Assembly: GCA_016871755.1 (NCBI GenBank)
Contig: VHCJ01000002.1
Span: 124,001 to 188,000 of the forward strand
Length of the DNA stretch: 64,000 bases
From: Verrucomicrobiota bacterium
Lineage (GTDB): Bacteria; Verrucomicrobiota; Verrucomicrobiia; Opitutales; Opitutaceae
Direction: 5' to 3'
Position numbers and translations under genes: made by a program. Under the pieces are notes generated by a model. It had not been told where the DNA came from and ran no database searches. It saw nothing but the letters and a program-made list of their open reading frames with translations. This document shows, piece by piece, positions 36,654 to 45,365 of this stretch (the first letter of the stretch is position 1; each line of letters begins with the position of its first letter).

Positions 36654-37634
36654 GTGCAGCCGTTTTCCTCCCGTCCCGCCGGAACTGTCGCGCAACTCGG
36701 CGAGATCGCCTTGATCGCCGCGATCCGCCGCTGGCTCGGACGCGCCGCGCCACCCTCGCCGGCCGGCATGGGCGACGACTGCGCCGTCCTGCGTCCCTTC
36801 CGCGGCCGACCGCTCGTCACGGTCGATCCCGTGATCTACGGCGAGCATTTCGATGACGGCAACACGCCGCGGGAGGCGGGCACGAAGCTCTTCCGTCGCA
36901 ACCTCAGCGACATCGCTGCGATGGGTGGGCAACCCGTTGCGGCCGTCGTGTCCATCGCCTGCGACCCATCGCTCCGCATCGCCTGGCTGGAGGCGTTCTA
37001 CCGGGCGCTCGCAGCCGAAAGCCGGCGCCACGGTGTTCCCGTCGTCGGCGGCGATCTCGCCCGGCTGCGCGGGGGACTGGCCGCCACGCTCACGCTGATC
37101 GGGCGCTGCGGCGGTCGGCGCGCGGTCACGCGCGAGGGAGCTCGTCGAGGCGACTGGATCTACGTCACCGGCGAAATCGGCGGCAGCCGGGAGGGCCGGC
37201 ACTGCCGCTTTGCTCCACGGCTGCGTGAGGGCGAGTGGCTGGCCGGACAGCGGGCCGTGCGGGCGATGCTCGACGTCAGCGACGGTCTCGCGAAGGACCT
37301 GCGGGCGCTGCAGCCCCGCGACGCCCGGCCGCTCCTGGACGAGCGGGCGCTGCCGGTCAGCCCGGCCGCGCGCCGCGCGGCGCGGCGCAGCGGGCAACCC
37401 GTGGTGCAACACGTCCTCACCGACGGCGAGGACTACGAGCTGGTGTTCGCCGTCGCGCGCTCCGCTGACCTCCAGTCCTTCGAAACCCGCTGGCGGCGCG
37501 CGTTTCCCCGCGTCCGGCTCACCCGGATCGGTCACTTCGCCGCGCCGGACGCCGCCGTTCCGGCCGGCCATCTCACGCTCGCGGACTACCGCGGCTTCGA
37601 GCACCTCCGATCCGACTCCGCCAACCGCGCATGA
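36654..37634 (+). CDS. thiL: Thiamine-monophosphate kinase
   Basis: A 326-residue enzyme phosphorylating thiamine monophosphate to the pyrophosphate cofactor. MGDDCAVLRPFRGRP (about 39-53), FRRNLSDIAAMGGQPVAAVV, RAMLDVSDGLAKDL and DGEDYELVFAV are standard ThiL/PurM-fold motifs. GTG 36654 is the start. The first 20 or so residues are atypical. Its stop overlaps the tsaE ATG by 4 nt. Confidence 0.93.
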   Translation: MQPFSSRPAGTVAQLGEIALIAAIRRWLGRAAPPSPAGMGDDCAVLRPFRGRPLVTVDPVIYGEHFDDGNTPREAGTKLFRRNLSDIAAMGGQPVAAVVSIACDPSLRIAWLEAFYRALAAESRRHGVPVVGGDLARLRGGLAATLTLIGRCGGRRAVTREGARRGDWIYVTGEIGGSREGRHCRFAPRLREGEWLAGQRAVRAMLDVSDGLAKDLRALQPRDARPLLDERALPVSPAARRAARRSGQPVVQHVLTDGEDYELVFAVARSADLQSFETRWRRAFPRVRLTRIGHFAAPDAAVPAGHLTLADYRGFEHLRSDSANRA

Positions 37635-38065
37635 GTGTCACCGCCACGCTTCGCGCCGGGGTGACCACCGCATCACCCGAGGAGACGCAGGCACTCGCCG
37701 CCGCATGGGCCGCCGAGTTGCCCGCGGGGACGACCGTGGCGCTGCACGGCGACCTTGGCGTCGGCAAGACAACGTTCACGCAGGGATTCGCCCGCGGGCT
37801 CGGCGTGACCGGCGCGGTCACGAGCCCCACCTTCACGGTCTTCAACCTCCACCGCGCCGGGGAGAAGACGCTGATTCACCTCGACGCCTACCGCCTCGGC
37901 AGCGAAGCCGAGGCCGAGGCGCTCATGGTGGAGGACTTCCTCCGCGATCCCTGGTGGATGGTGGTGGAATGGCCGGAACGGCTCGGGGCGGCGCTGCCCG
38001 GCGACGCACGGCACCTTGAGCTGTCGATCCTGCCGGACCGCCGCCACGCGCTCACCTTGCGCTGA
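37631..38065 (+). CDS. tsaE: tRNA threonylcarbamoyladenosine biosynthesis ATPase TsaE
   Basis: A 144-residue P-loop protein required with TsaB, TsaC and TsaD for the t6A modification of tRNA. Walker A GDLGVGKTTFTQGFARGL (about 38-55) is followed by VTSPTFTVFNLH and the Walker-B-like LIHLDAYRLGSEAE. WWMVVEWPERLG precedes the C-terminal beta strands. It is coupled to thiL; the other tsa genes are not in the window. Confidence 0.95.
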   Translation: MSVTATLRAGVTTASPEETQALAAAWAAELPAGTTVALHGDLGVGKTTFTQGFARGLGVTGAVTSPTFTVFNLHRAGEKTLIHLDAYRLGSEAEAEALMVEDFLRDPWWMVVEWPERLGAALPGDARHLELSILPDRRHALTLR

Positions 38066-38162
38066 GCCATCGCCGGGGCGATGCCCACGGGGCAAACTGA
38101 GGCCAAGGCCGGATGGCTTCCAAGGCGGCACAGAGTCCGTCCGCGAGGTCAGTTCCGCGCCG

Positions 38163-38678
38163 TTAAGCCGCGGGCGCAGAAGGTTCGCCGACAAGAACGC
38201 TGAGCTGCGACTGGACCTGCACGAAGAACTCGGGGGTCAACTCTCCCGCGGGCACCTCGTAGACCTGCTTCGTCTTCGCGTGCTCCAGACGCAGGCGCTC
38301 CCCGTCGGCGCTGCGCCCGCGCGGCTTCAGCACCCGTTTGCGCTCCAGCATGAGAGCAAGGAACTGCACCAACCGGACATTCTCAGCCGTCGGCTCGGTC
38401 GCCGGATCCGCCAAGGTCAGGAACAACGTCTCCGCCGTCAGCTTCAGCGCCCGGTCCGCGTTCTCGCCCGGTTTGCGCGGCTTGTAGGCGTGGACCCAGC
38501 GGCAGACCACCGGGCCGCCCGGCGTGAACTGCGGGAGGGCGGCCTCCGCGATGTCATGGCGGAGGATCTCGGGCTGCGCCGGGTCGCGGACGAGGAAGCT
38601 GACCACCCGCTGGCCGGCGGTGAAGGGCTCGTGGGTCGCCCCGCAAACGGCGGCCGGGGGCTGCAGATTGAGATCCAT
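38163..38678 (-). CDS. Hypothetical protein, conserved-looking
   Basis: A 171-residue soluble protein with no family I recognise. The N-terminal part (about 6-60) resembles a small treble-clef or beta domain (CGATHEPFTAGQRVVSFLVR, with one further Cys in PVVCRWVHAYKPR). A helical middle follows (ENVRLVQFLALMLERKRVL), then TKQVYEVPAGELTPEFFVQVQ. Residues 12-35 look like the 'double-check' proteins that Planctomycetes/Verrucomicrobia carry for mRNA or flavoprotein handling, but this is not secure. It is divergent from the phosphatase gene through a short AT-richer spacer. Confidence 0.75.
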   Translation of the reverse strand: MDLNLQPPAAVCGATHEPFTAGQRVVSFLVRDPAQPEILRHDIAEAALPQFTPGGPVVCRWVHAYKPRKPGENADRALKLTAETLFLTLADPATEPTAENVRLVQFLALMLERKRVLKPRGRSADGERLRLEHAKTKQVYEVPAGELTPEFFVQVQSQLSVLVGEPSAPAA

Positions 38679-38737
38679 AAGCCTTTCTTGTTTACTTTGC
38701 GCCTCCGGCAACGCTAGCAAAATTCCCAAGCCCATCC

Positions 38738-39397
38738 ATGGACGCCCGCCTCATCGCCATCGGTGACATTCACGGCTGCCACGCCGAATTCGCCGAGTTG
38801 CTCGAGCGGGTGAACTTCGGGCGTTCGGACCGCCTGATCCTCCTCGGCGACCTCGTCAACCGGGGTCCGGACTCCCTGAAGGTCCTCGACCTCGCCCGCG
38901 AACACGGGGCCGTCTCCCTGCTCGGCAACCATGAACTGCGCCTGCTGAACTATCGGAAGACGCGCGACCGCAGCCTCCTCCGGGAGACGGACGAGGAGAC
39001 CTTCGCCCGGCTTCGTCCGGAAGACTGGGACACCCTTGAGCGGATGCCCCTCACGTTTCACGTCCCGGAACTCCAGACTGTCTTCGTCCACGGGGGTTTC
39101 CTCCCCGGGCAACCGTGGGAACAGCAGCCAGCCCAGGTGGTCACGCGGATCCAGGTGATCGATGCGGACGGGCAACCGCGCAAGCGCGCCGACTGCGAGG
39201 ATGCTCCGGCGTGGGCCGACCTCTGGAGCGGACCTCCCTTCGTCGTCTACGGGCACACGCCGCGCCCAGAGATCTACAAACTGAAATGGTCGGCCGGCAT
39301 CGACACCGCGTGCGTGATGGGCGGACACCTCACCGCCTACATCCTGCCGGAACGACGCTTCGTCCAGGTCAAGGCGCGGCGGCGCTACTTCGGATGA
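38738..39397 (+). CDS. PPP-family metallophosphatase (serine/threonine phosphatase-like)
   Basis: A 219-residue calcineurin-like phosphatase with the three PPP metal motifs: GDIHGCH (residues 9-15), LLGDLVNRGPDS (about 35-46) and LLGNHELRLLN (about 65-75). VHGG and YGHTPRP give the last His ligands. Related proteins are PrpA/B-like protein phosphatases and ApaH (diadenosine tetraphosphatase). It begins a rightward three-gene operon whose members overlap by 4 and 8 nt. Confidence 0.92.
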   Translation: MDARLIAIGDIHGCHAEFAELLERVNFGRSDRLILLGDLVNRGPDSLKVLDLAREHGAVSLLGNHELRLLNYRKTRDRSLLRETDEETFARLRPEDWDTLERMPLTFHVPELQTVFVHGGFLPGQPWEQQPAQVVTRIQVIDADGQPRKRADCEDAPAWADLWSGPPFVVYGHTPRPEIYKLKWSAGIDTACVMGGHLTAYILPERRFVQVKARRRYFG

Positions 39398-39969
39398 GCC
39401 CGGACGAGCCCGCTTCCGACGCCGTGGCCTCCACGTTGCTCCTTGGCGTGGACCTGCAGCCTGCCTTCCTCGCGGTGATGCCGGGCGGAGGGAAACCCCT
39501 GCTCCGGCGCTGCGAACTTGCCCTCCGGTCGGCGGTCGGGCTCGGCATGCGCGTCGCCTTCACCGAGCAGCGCCCGGACCGACTCGGCGGGACCGACGCC
39601 GCGCTGCTCGCCCACGCCCCGGTGGACGCCCCGCGCTGGGCCAAGTCCTCCTTCTCCGCCTACGGCGATCCGGTGATCCGTGCGGCCCTGGGTGCGCCCG
39701 ACCTCGAGCACCTCCTCCTCTGCGGCCTTGAGACCCCGGTCTGCGTGTACCAGACCGCGATTGACGCCCTCGGCGCCGGAACCGCCGTCACCGTGCTCAG
39801 CGATGCCGTGGGGGCGCGCCGACCCGACGACGCCCGCGTCTGCCTAGAGGCGTTGATCCGCGCCGGGGCCCATGTCCTGCCGGTGGAGACCGTCTTTTAT
39901 GCCTTGCTGCAGGACAGCACGCATCCGTTCTTCAAGGCCTACACCCAACTCGTGAAGGACCATGCCTGA
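39394..39969 (+). CDS. Isochorismatase-family cysteine hydrolase
   Basis: A 191-residue hydrolase of the isochorismatase/nicotinamidase fold. The catalytic Asp is in LLLGVDLQPAFL (about 15-26), the Lys in WAKSSFSAYG, and the nucleophile Cys in LLCGLETPVCVYQTAIDAL. The family includes nicotinamidase, ureidoacrylate hydrolase and repair-type isochorismatases; the YcaC-like sequence VCVYQTA does not identify the substrate. The ATG overlaps the phosphatase stop (ATGA). Confidence 0.88.
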   Translation: MSPDEPASDAVASTLLLGVDLQPAFLAVMPGGGKPLLRRCELALRSAVGLGMRVAFTEQRPDRLGGTDAALLAHAPVDAPRWAKSSFSAYGDPVIRAALGAPDLEHLLLCGLETPVCVYQTAIDALGAGTAVTVLSDAVGARRPDDARVCLEALIRAGAHVLPVETVFYALLQDSTHPFFKAYTQLVKDHA

Positions 39970-40978
39970 CGACGCCCCGCTTCTCTCCGTCCGCGAGTTG
40001 AAGGCCTTGGATCCCGGCTCCAGCCGCTCCTTCAGCGCCGTCCTCGTCGTGCGCAAGGCGAACGCCAAGACCGCCTCGAACGGCAACCCCTTCCTGAGCC
40101 TCGAACTGGGCGACCGGACTGGTTCCTTCACCTGCAACCTCTTTGGCGATCACCCGCAATTCGAAGCAATCCGCTCCGCCGCCGAGGGGGCCGCGATCCG
40201 GATCGAGGCGCGGACCGATTACTACCAGAACCGCTTTTCCCCGCGCCTTCAGCGCATCGTCGTGCTCACCGAGGCGGATCTGGCCGCTCCCGGAGTCATC
40301 GATTCCCTCGTCGAGGTCGCCCCGGAACCCGTCGACTCCCTGTGGGAAGGACTCCGCACCGCGATCGAATCCATCCGGCACGATGAATTGCGCCTCACCG
40401 TCCGCGCGGTCTTCGAGGAGATCGGAGACACGTTCCGCTGGTGCCCGGCGGCCGTGACGATGCACCACGCCTACCGCCATGGTCTGCTGGAGCACACGGT
40501 GCGCATGGCCCGGGCCGCCCAAGCCCTGCTCCCCCTCTACCCAGAGGTCGATGCCGACCTCGCCCTCGCCGGCATCCTCCTCCACGATGTCGGCAAGACG
40601 ATCGAGTACGAGGGCGCCATGGCCACCCGCCGGACGCGACGCGGCCTGCTCCAAGGCCACGTCGTCCTCGGCTACCAACTCGTCCGCAAGGGCGGGCTCA
40701 AGGCGCGGCTCGACGCCGAGCGGCTCGAGCGACTCGAACACATCATCCTGAGTCATCAGGGCGAGCCCGAGTGGGGTGCCGCCGTCTACGCAGCGACGCC
40801 CGAGGCCGTCTTCGTCTCCATGATGGACAATCTCGACGCACGCCTCGGCATGGTCCAGCGCGCCCTGCGGCAGACTCCGGCGGACGAGGAGTTCTCGGAG
40901 CGACTGCCGGGCCTTAATTCCGCGCTGCTGGTGCGTCGTCCCGACGCCGCCGGGGGCAGTTCCACGCCGCCCGCCTGA
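39962..40978 (+). CDS. YhaM-like 3'-5' exoribonuclease (OB fold + HD domain)
   Basis: A 338-residue protein with an N-terminal OB-fold (SFSAVLVVRKANAKTASNGN, GSFTCNLFGDHPQFEAIR, about 18-100) and an HD phosphohydrolase domain (MHHAYRHGLLEHTVRMARAA, LLHDVGKTIEY with the HD pair, ILSHQGEPEWGA, about 165-300). YhaM-type enzymes trim RNA or single-stranded DNA. ATG 39962 overlaps the previous stop by 8 nt, so the phosphatase, hydrolase and nuclease are cotranscribed. Confidence 0.9.
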   Translation: MPDDAPLLSVRELKALDPGSSRSFSAVLVVRKANAKTASNGNPFLSLELGDRTGSFTCNLFGDHPQFEAIRSAAEGAAIRIEARTDYYQNRFSPRLQRIVVLTEADLAAPGVIDSLVEVAPEPVDSLWEGLRTAIESIRHDELRLTVRAVFEEIGDTFRWCPAAVTMHHAYRHGLLEHTVRMARAAQALLPLYPEVDADLALAGILLHDVGKTIEYEGAMATRRTRRGLLQGHVVLGYQLVRKGGLKARLDAERLERLEHIILSHQGEPEWGAAVYAATPEAVFVSMMDNLDARLGMVQRALRQTPADEEFSERLPGLNSALLVRRPDAAGGSSTPPA

Positions 40979-40996
40979 GCGTCCTCGGGTCGCCGT

Positions 40997-42241
40997 TCAG
41001 CCTCCGCTGAGCGCCCGGATGAGATCGATCATCGGGAGAAAGAGCGCGATCACGACGGTGCCGACGCCGACCGCGAGGAGGACGATCAGGCAGGGTTCCA
41101 CCATCGCCGTCAGCGCCGCGACCGCCCGGTCCACCTCCTCGTCGTAGAGGTCCGCCGCGCGCTCCAACGTCTCCGGCAAACGTCCAGTCGCTTCACCCAC
41201 TTCGAGCAACGCCAGCAAGGTCTCCGGCACCGGTCCGCCGTCCGCCAGCGCCCGCGACAGCGGCGAGCCCGCCGCCACCCGTGCCTCCGCCGCCGCCAGC
41301 GCGGACCGTCGCCCGTCGACCGCGCCGGCGGCATCGCGCGCCAGCGCCAGGGCCTCCAGAATCGGAACCCCTGCGCCGAGGAGCAGACCGAGCGTTCGCG
41401 ACCAACGCGCCACCCAGACGCCCGTCCCGACCCGGCCGACGACGGGAACGTGCTCCAGCCAGCGTCGCCACGACGTCCACCGGGCCGCCCGCCGCGCGAT
41501 CCACGCCGTCCCGATCGCCACGACGGGTCCGGCCGGGATCAGCCAAGGACCTTGATCGACCGCCACCCGCGACAGCGCGAGCACGGCGCGCGTCAGGCCG
41601 GGGAGGGTCCGGCCGGGAAACTGCGCGAGGAAGAGCTGCTCAAACCGCGGCACCACGAAGAGTAGTAATGCCGCCACAACGGCTCCCGCGATCAATGCCA
41701 CGAGGGCAGGATAGGCCAGGGCGGTGAGCACGCGGGCCCGCAGGCGCGCGGAGGCCTCAAGCACCCGCGCCAGCCTCAGCAACGTCGAATCCAGCGTTCC
41801 CGCCGCCTCCCCCGCCCGCACCAGACTCACCGAGAGTGGGTCAAATCCACCCGGCCCGCGCGCCAGTCCCCGCGAGAGCGGGATCCCCTCCCGCACCGTC
41901 GCGACCAAGGCCTCGAGCGCGTAGCGCCGGGACTCCCGACGCTCCTGCCGTGCGAGCAACTCGAGCGCCGCGAGCAGCGGCAAGCCGGCGGCGAGCAGCA
42001 TGCCCAGTTGACGCGTCAGTCGCACGCGCTCCTCCAAACTCGCGGGGCGGAGACGGCGCCGGACGCCACCCCAGCGACCGTCCCGCCACTCGTCCAAGGC
42101 GCGGGTGGGACGCAGTCCGGTGAGCCGCAACCCCTGCGCCGCGAGGCGCTCGACCGCGGCGGCGCGGGAGGCGGCTTCGATCCGCCCCACCCGCACCCGT
42201 CCGGACGCCCCCTCCACCCCGCGAAATGAATAGGTCTCCAT
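40997..42241 (-). CDS. Type II secretion/type IV pilus inner-membrane protein (GspF/PilC family)
   Basis: A 414-residue protein with an N-terminal soluble region (METYSFRGVEGASGRVRVGR; AQGLRLTGL) and two GspF domains, each GxxLLxAL-like (LGMLLAAGLPLLAALELLA, LGLLLGAGVPILEALALAR), separated by membrane helices (LVALIAGAVVAALLLFVVP). The C-terminal pattern GVGTVVIALFLPMIDLI is typical. ATG 42239-42241 starts METY; the extension upstream is rejected. It stands alone with no GspE or pilus genes, but a pseudopilin lies at 865-1617. Confidence 0.9.
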   Translation of the reverse strand: METYSFRGVEGASGRVRVGRIEAASRAAAVERLAAQGLRLTGLRPTRALDEWRDGRWGGVRRRLRPASLEERVRLTRQLGMLLAAGLPLLAALELLARQERRESRRYALEALVATVREGIPLSRGLARGPGGFDPLSVSLVRAGEAAGTLDSTLLRLARVLEASARLRARVLTALAYPALVALIAGAVVAALLLFVVPRFEQLFLAQFPGRTLPGLTRAVLALSRVAVDQGPWLIPAGPVVAIGTAWIARRAARWTSWRRWLEHVPVVGRVGTGVWVARWSRTLGLLLGAGVPILEALALARDAAGAVDGRRSALAAAEARVAAGSPLSRALADGGPVPETLLALLEVGEATGRLPETLERAADLYDEEVDRAVAALTAMVEPCLIVLLAVGVGTVVIALFLPMIDLIRALSGG

Positions 42242-42373
42242 AGCCTCGACTCCGGGACGGAGCCGCCGCACCACTGGAACGCCCCGCGATCGGCCGCCCA
42301 GCGCGGAATTGGCCCGACTCAGGGCCGCTTGGGGATTGCCCGCCGACCGATCCGTCGCCACCTTTGCCTACCT

Positions 42374-43105
42374 ATGGGTCGCCAATGGCTCCACGCGAAA
42401 CGCGCTATCGTCAACCTCAAGAAGGGTCAGGCCGTCGGCAAACTGGTGAAGGAAATTACCGTCGCCGCAAAGCTCGGGGGTGGTGATCCCGCCGCGAACG
42501 CCCGCCTCTTCGCCGCTGTCGAGAAGGCGCGCAAGGCCAGCGTCACCCGCGAGGTCATCGAACGCGCCATCCGGAAGGGTGCCGGCGGCGGGGATGACAA
42601 GTCGTCCCTCGAGCACGTAATCTTCGAGGGCTACGCGCCCCACAAGGTGCCGCTCATCGTCGAGGTCTACACCGACAACAACCAGCGCACCGCCCCGGAG
42701 ATGCGTGTGCTCTTCAAGAAGGGCGTGCTCGGCGGCGCCGGGAGCAACAAGTTCCTCTTCGATCACGTCGGGCTCGTCGAGGCTCACCACGCCGACGCGA
42801 GTCAGGACCTCGAGGCCGCCGCCATCGAGGCCGGCGCCAACGATTTCGAGGCCCTCAGTCATCAGCAGAACGACGACATCCCCGAAGGCCACGCCGGCGC
42901 GCGCTTCATCACCGACCGCACCGCGGTCCACGCCGTCTCCACGTGGCTCAAGGAGCACGGATGGGCCGTCGTCACCAGCGAACTCGGCTACGTCGCCAAG
43001 TCGTTCCCGGAGCTCGATGACACCGCCCGCGGCGAGGTCGGCGAATTCCTCCAGGCCTTGGAAGACCACGACGACGTCCAGCGGGTCTGGGCCGCCGTGA
43101 AGTGA
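42374..43105 (+). CDS. yebC: YebC/PmpR family protein (TACO1-like)
   Basis: A 243-residue protein. The hallmark is the N-terminal GRQWLHAKRAIVNLKKGQ stretch (here MGRQWLHAKRAIVN, a slight variant of GHSKWANIKHRK), followed by VAAKLGGGDPAANARLFAAV and IERAIRKGAGG. Family members act as transcription regulators or translation activators relieving polyproline stalling. ATG 42374 lies in a pyrimidine-rich context (TTTGCCTACCT before ATG). It is divergent from the GspF gene. Confidence 0.9.
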   Translation: MGRQWLHAKRAIVNLKKGQAVGKLVKEITVAAKLGGGDPAANARLFAAVEKARKASVTREVIERAIRKGAGGGDDKSSLEHVIFEGYAPHKVPLIVEVYTDNNQRTAPEMRVLFKKGVLGGAGSNKFLFDHVGLVEAHHADASQDLEAAAIEAGANDFEALSHQQNDDIPEGHAGARFITDRTAVHAVSTWLKEHGWAVVTSELGYVAKSFPELDDTARGEVGEFLQALEDHDDVQRVWAAVK

Positions 43106-43244
43106 CCTGACGCGCCCGCGCTTCGTCCCACCACGGGCCCCGTCTCGCGCGGGTCGATCCGTCCGCCACGCCGCATCGCGCACGCGAAGGCGGCCGCTCT
43201 CTCGGCAGGCCCAAGGCGCGTCGCCGCGTCGCGCGCTGTTCGCG

Positions 43245-44123
43245 TCAGCGATCGAACAGCGCCGTCGGCAGGCCGCACACGCCCGGTACGAACGAGAACA
43301 CCGCGCCGGCCTCGGGCTCGGGGCTCCGGTCGTCGTGATCCACGGCCGTGGTGATGAAGAGACGGTCCAGGCGTTCGCCCGCAAAGGCGCAGGACGTGAC
43401 GTTTCGCACCGGGAGTCGCACGGTCTCAAGCACGCGCCCGGTCCGGGGATCCCGGCGCGTCAGGCGCCCCGCTCCCCAGTGGCCGACCCAGAGCATGCCC
43501 TCCTCGTCGAGGCAGCACCCATCCGGCCAGCCTTCGTCGTCAGCCAGTCGCGAGGCCTCGCACTCGGCGGAAAGCGCGCCGGTCTCGCCGTCGAAGTGAA
43601 ACGCCTGCACCCGCCGGGTGGGCGAATCGATGTAATACAGCGTCCCGCCATCGGCCGTCCACGCAAGGCCGTTGGAAATGGAGACCCCTTCGCGCCGCAC
43701 GGTCACCACTCCGCCGGCATCCATCGAATAGAGTCGCGCCGCGCCGCTCACCCCGGTGAGCGAGAGCGTTCCGGCCCAGAAGCGCCCCTGCGGATCCACC
43801 TTGCCGTCGTTGAAACGGAAGCCTGCGGGATCGTGCCCCGGCGCCCGGGCGAAGAGCGTCGTCCCACCGGTGTCGGGATCGAGGCGGTAGATTCCGTCGT
43901 GCAACGCGGCAATCAGGCTCCCGGAACGCTCCGGCGCCACGCAGCCCACCATCTGACCGACCGCCCACTCGCGCGGCACGCCGCCGTCCATCCGCGCCTC
44001 GAAGACGCGCCGGCCGGTGATGTCGATCCACCACAGGGAGCCGCGCGCCGCATGCCAGCAGGGCCCCTCGCCGAGGTCGGCGCGGGGCGCAGCGAGGCGA
44101 TCCAGCCGGGCAAACTCCGCCAT
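43245..44123 (-). CDS. SMP-30/gluconolactonase-family lactonase
   Basis: A 292-residue six-bladed beta-propeller hydrolase. The metal ligands are visible: Glu in DLGEGPCWHAARG (about 17-29), Asn in FRFNDGKVDPQGRFWAGT, and Asn/Asp in SNGLAWTADGGTLYYIDS. The family opens aldonolactones or related lactones. It is the last gene of the leftward catabolic operon, 21 bp after the FAH-family gene, and may act on a lactone made upstream in the pathway. Confidence 0.9.
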   Translation of the reverse strand: MAEFARLDRLAAPRADLGEGPCWHAARGSLWWIDITGRRVFEARMDGGVPREWAVGQMVGCVAPERSGSLIAALHDGIYRLDPDTGGTTLFARAPGHDPAGFRFNDGKVDPQGRFWAGTLSLTGVSGAARLYSMDAGGVVTVRREGVSISNGLAWTADGGTLYYIDSPTRRVQAFHFDGETGALSAECEASRLADDEGWPDGCCLDEEGMLWVGHWGAGRLTRRDPRTGRVLETVRLPVRNVTSCAFAGERLDRLFITTAVDHDDRSPEPEAGAVFSFVPGVCGLPTALFDR

Positions 44124-44144
44124 GGCTCCAGGGCTTCGTCCGGC

Positions 44145-44954
44145 TCAGGCCAGCTCGAGCTGCACGGGGTTGCTGAGCACGCCAATGCCCTCGATCTCGA
44201 TCGCGACCTCGTCACCGGGACGCAGCCAGCGGGGCGACGGCTTCGCCGCCATGCCCACCCCGTGGGGCGTGCCCGTCAGGATCACCGTGCCGGGAAGGAG
44301 CGTCGTGCTGCCGCTGAGAAATTCGATCAGCGTCGGCACGTCGAAGATCATGTCCGAAGTCGTCCAGTCCTGCACCGTCTCGCCGTTCAGGTGGGTGGCG
44401 ATCTTGAGCAGGTTGGGACCAGGCACTTCGTCGAGCGTGACCAGCCGCGGTCCGAGCGGGCAGAAGGTGTCGAAGAACTTGCCGCGGCACCACTGACCAC
44501 CGCCGCGCTTGATCTGCCAGTCGCGCGCCGAGACGTCGTTTGCACAGGTCAGGCCGAGCACGTAGTCCAGCGCCTGCGCCCGCTTCACGTTCCGGCAGGC
44601 ACGGCCGATGACCACCGCCAGCTCACATTCGTAGTCGACCTCGTGACTCGCGAGATGCGTGGGCAGGAGGATCGGATCGCCGGGATTCTGCACCGTGTTC
44701 AGGCCCTTCGCAAAGAGCACCGGGAACTCCGGCACCTTCATGCCCGACTCCTGCGCGTGGTGCCGGTAGTTCAGCCCGACGCCAAGGATCTGCGTGGGAA
44801 CGATCGGAGCGAGTTGTCTGGCCACTGTCACCTTCTCGTCGGTGACGCGGTGCGCGCCGAGGACGTCGCCCTCGATGCGCAGGATCGTGCCGTCGCGCAG
44901 CTCGGAGCCGTAGGAGACCCGGCCGGACGTATCTTGATAGCGGATGATTTTCAT
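44145..44954 (-). CDS. Fumarylacetoacetate hydrolase (FAH) family protein
   Basis: A 269-residue FAH-fold enzyme. Metal ligands: Glu/Glu in VDYECELAVVIGR (about 98-110) and Asp in TCANDVSARDW. GVGLNYRHHAQESG and GTPHGVGMAA complete the active site. Members cleave C-C bonds in acylpyruvates, decarboxylate oxaloacetate, or hydrate/isomerise 2-keto acids in sugar-acid and aromatic catabolism. The N-terminal MKIIRYQD form is common in 2,4-diketo-3-deoxy sugar-acid hydrolases, which would agree with the neighbouring lactonase. Confidence 0.9.
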   Translation of the reverse strand: MKIIRYQDTSGRVSYGSELRDGTILRIEGDVLGAHRVTDEKVTVARQLAPIVPTQILGVGLNYRHHAQESGMKVPEFPVLFAKGLNTVQNPGDPILLPTHLASHEVDYECELAVVIGRACRNVKRAQALDYVLGLTCANDVSARDWQIKRGGGQWCRGKFFDTFCPLGPRLVTLDEVPGPNLLKIATHLNGETVQDWTTSDMIFDVPTLIEFLSGSTTLLPGTVILTGTPHGVGMAAKPSPRWLRPGDEVAIEIEGIGVLSNPVQLELA

Positions 44955-44975
44955 GGGGAGTGGTGAAGGAGGGCC

Positions 44976-45365
44976 TCAGGACGGCCGGGCCACCGCGACG
45001 CACTCGATCTCGTAGTGCAACTCCGGACCGAGGCAGTTCGTGATCGTCGTGCGCGTCGGGAACGGCGCCGAGAAGTATTCGCGGTAAAGCTCGTTGTAGC
45101 GCGCGAGATTCGCGGCGTCACGCACGTAGTTTCGCGTCTGGATGACGTGTCGCAGGTCGCTGCCCGCCGTCTCCAGCACCTTGCGCAGGTTCTCCACCGA
45201 GCGACGGAACTCGCCCTCGAAGGTGTCCGGGATGATCCGTCCGCCGCCGTCCACGGACGCCTGTCCGGAGACGAAGATGAGGTCGCCCACCCGCACCGCG
45301 GGGCTGAACGGGAGGTGCGAGACGGGAGTGTCCTTGGTCAGGGGATACGAAACGGATGGGCTCAT
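44976..45365 (-). CDS. RidA/YjgF family enamine/imine deaminase
   Basis: A 129-residue small trimeric deaminase that hydrolyses reactive 2-aminoacrylate-type enamines. SGQASVDGGGRIIPDTFEGE and the Arg region FPTRTTITNCLGPELHYEIE (the Arg binding the substrate carboxylate) are canonical. In catabolic operons RidA relatives process imine intermediates made by PLP enzymes, which fits the neighbouring aminotransferase. The ATG overlaps the M81 stop by 4 nt. Confidence 0.93.
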   Translation of the reverse strand: MSPSVSYPLTKDTPVSHLPFSPAVRVGDLIFVSGQASVDGGGRIIPDTFEGEFRRSVENLRKVLETAGSDLRHVIQTRNYVRDAANLARYNELYREYFSAPFPTRTTITNCLGPELHYEIECVAVARPS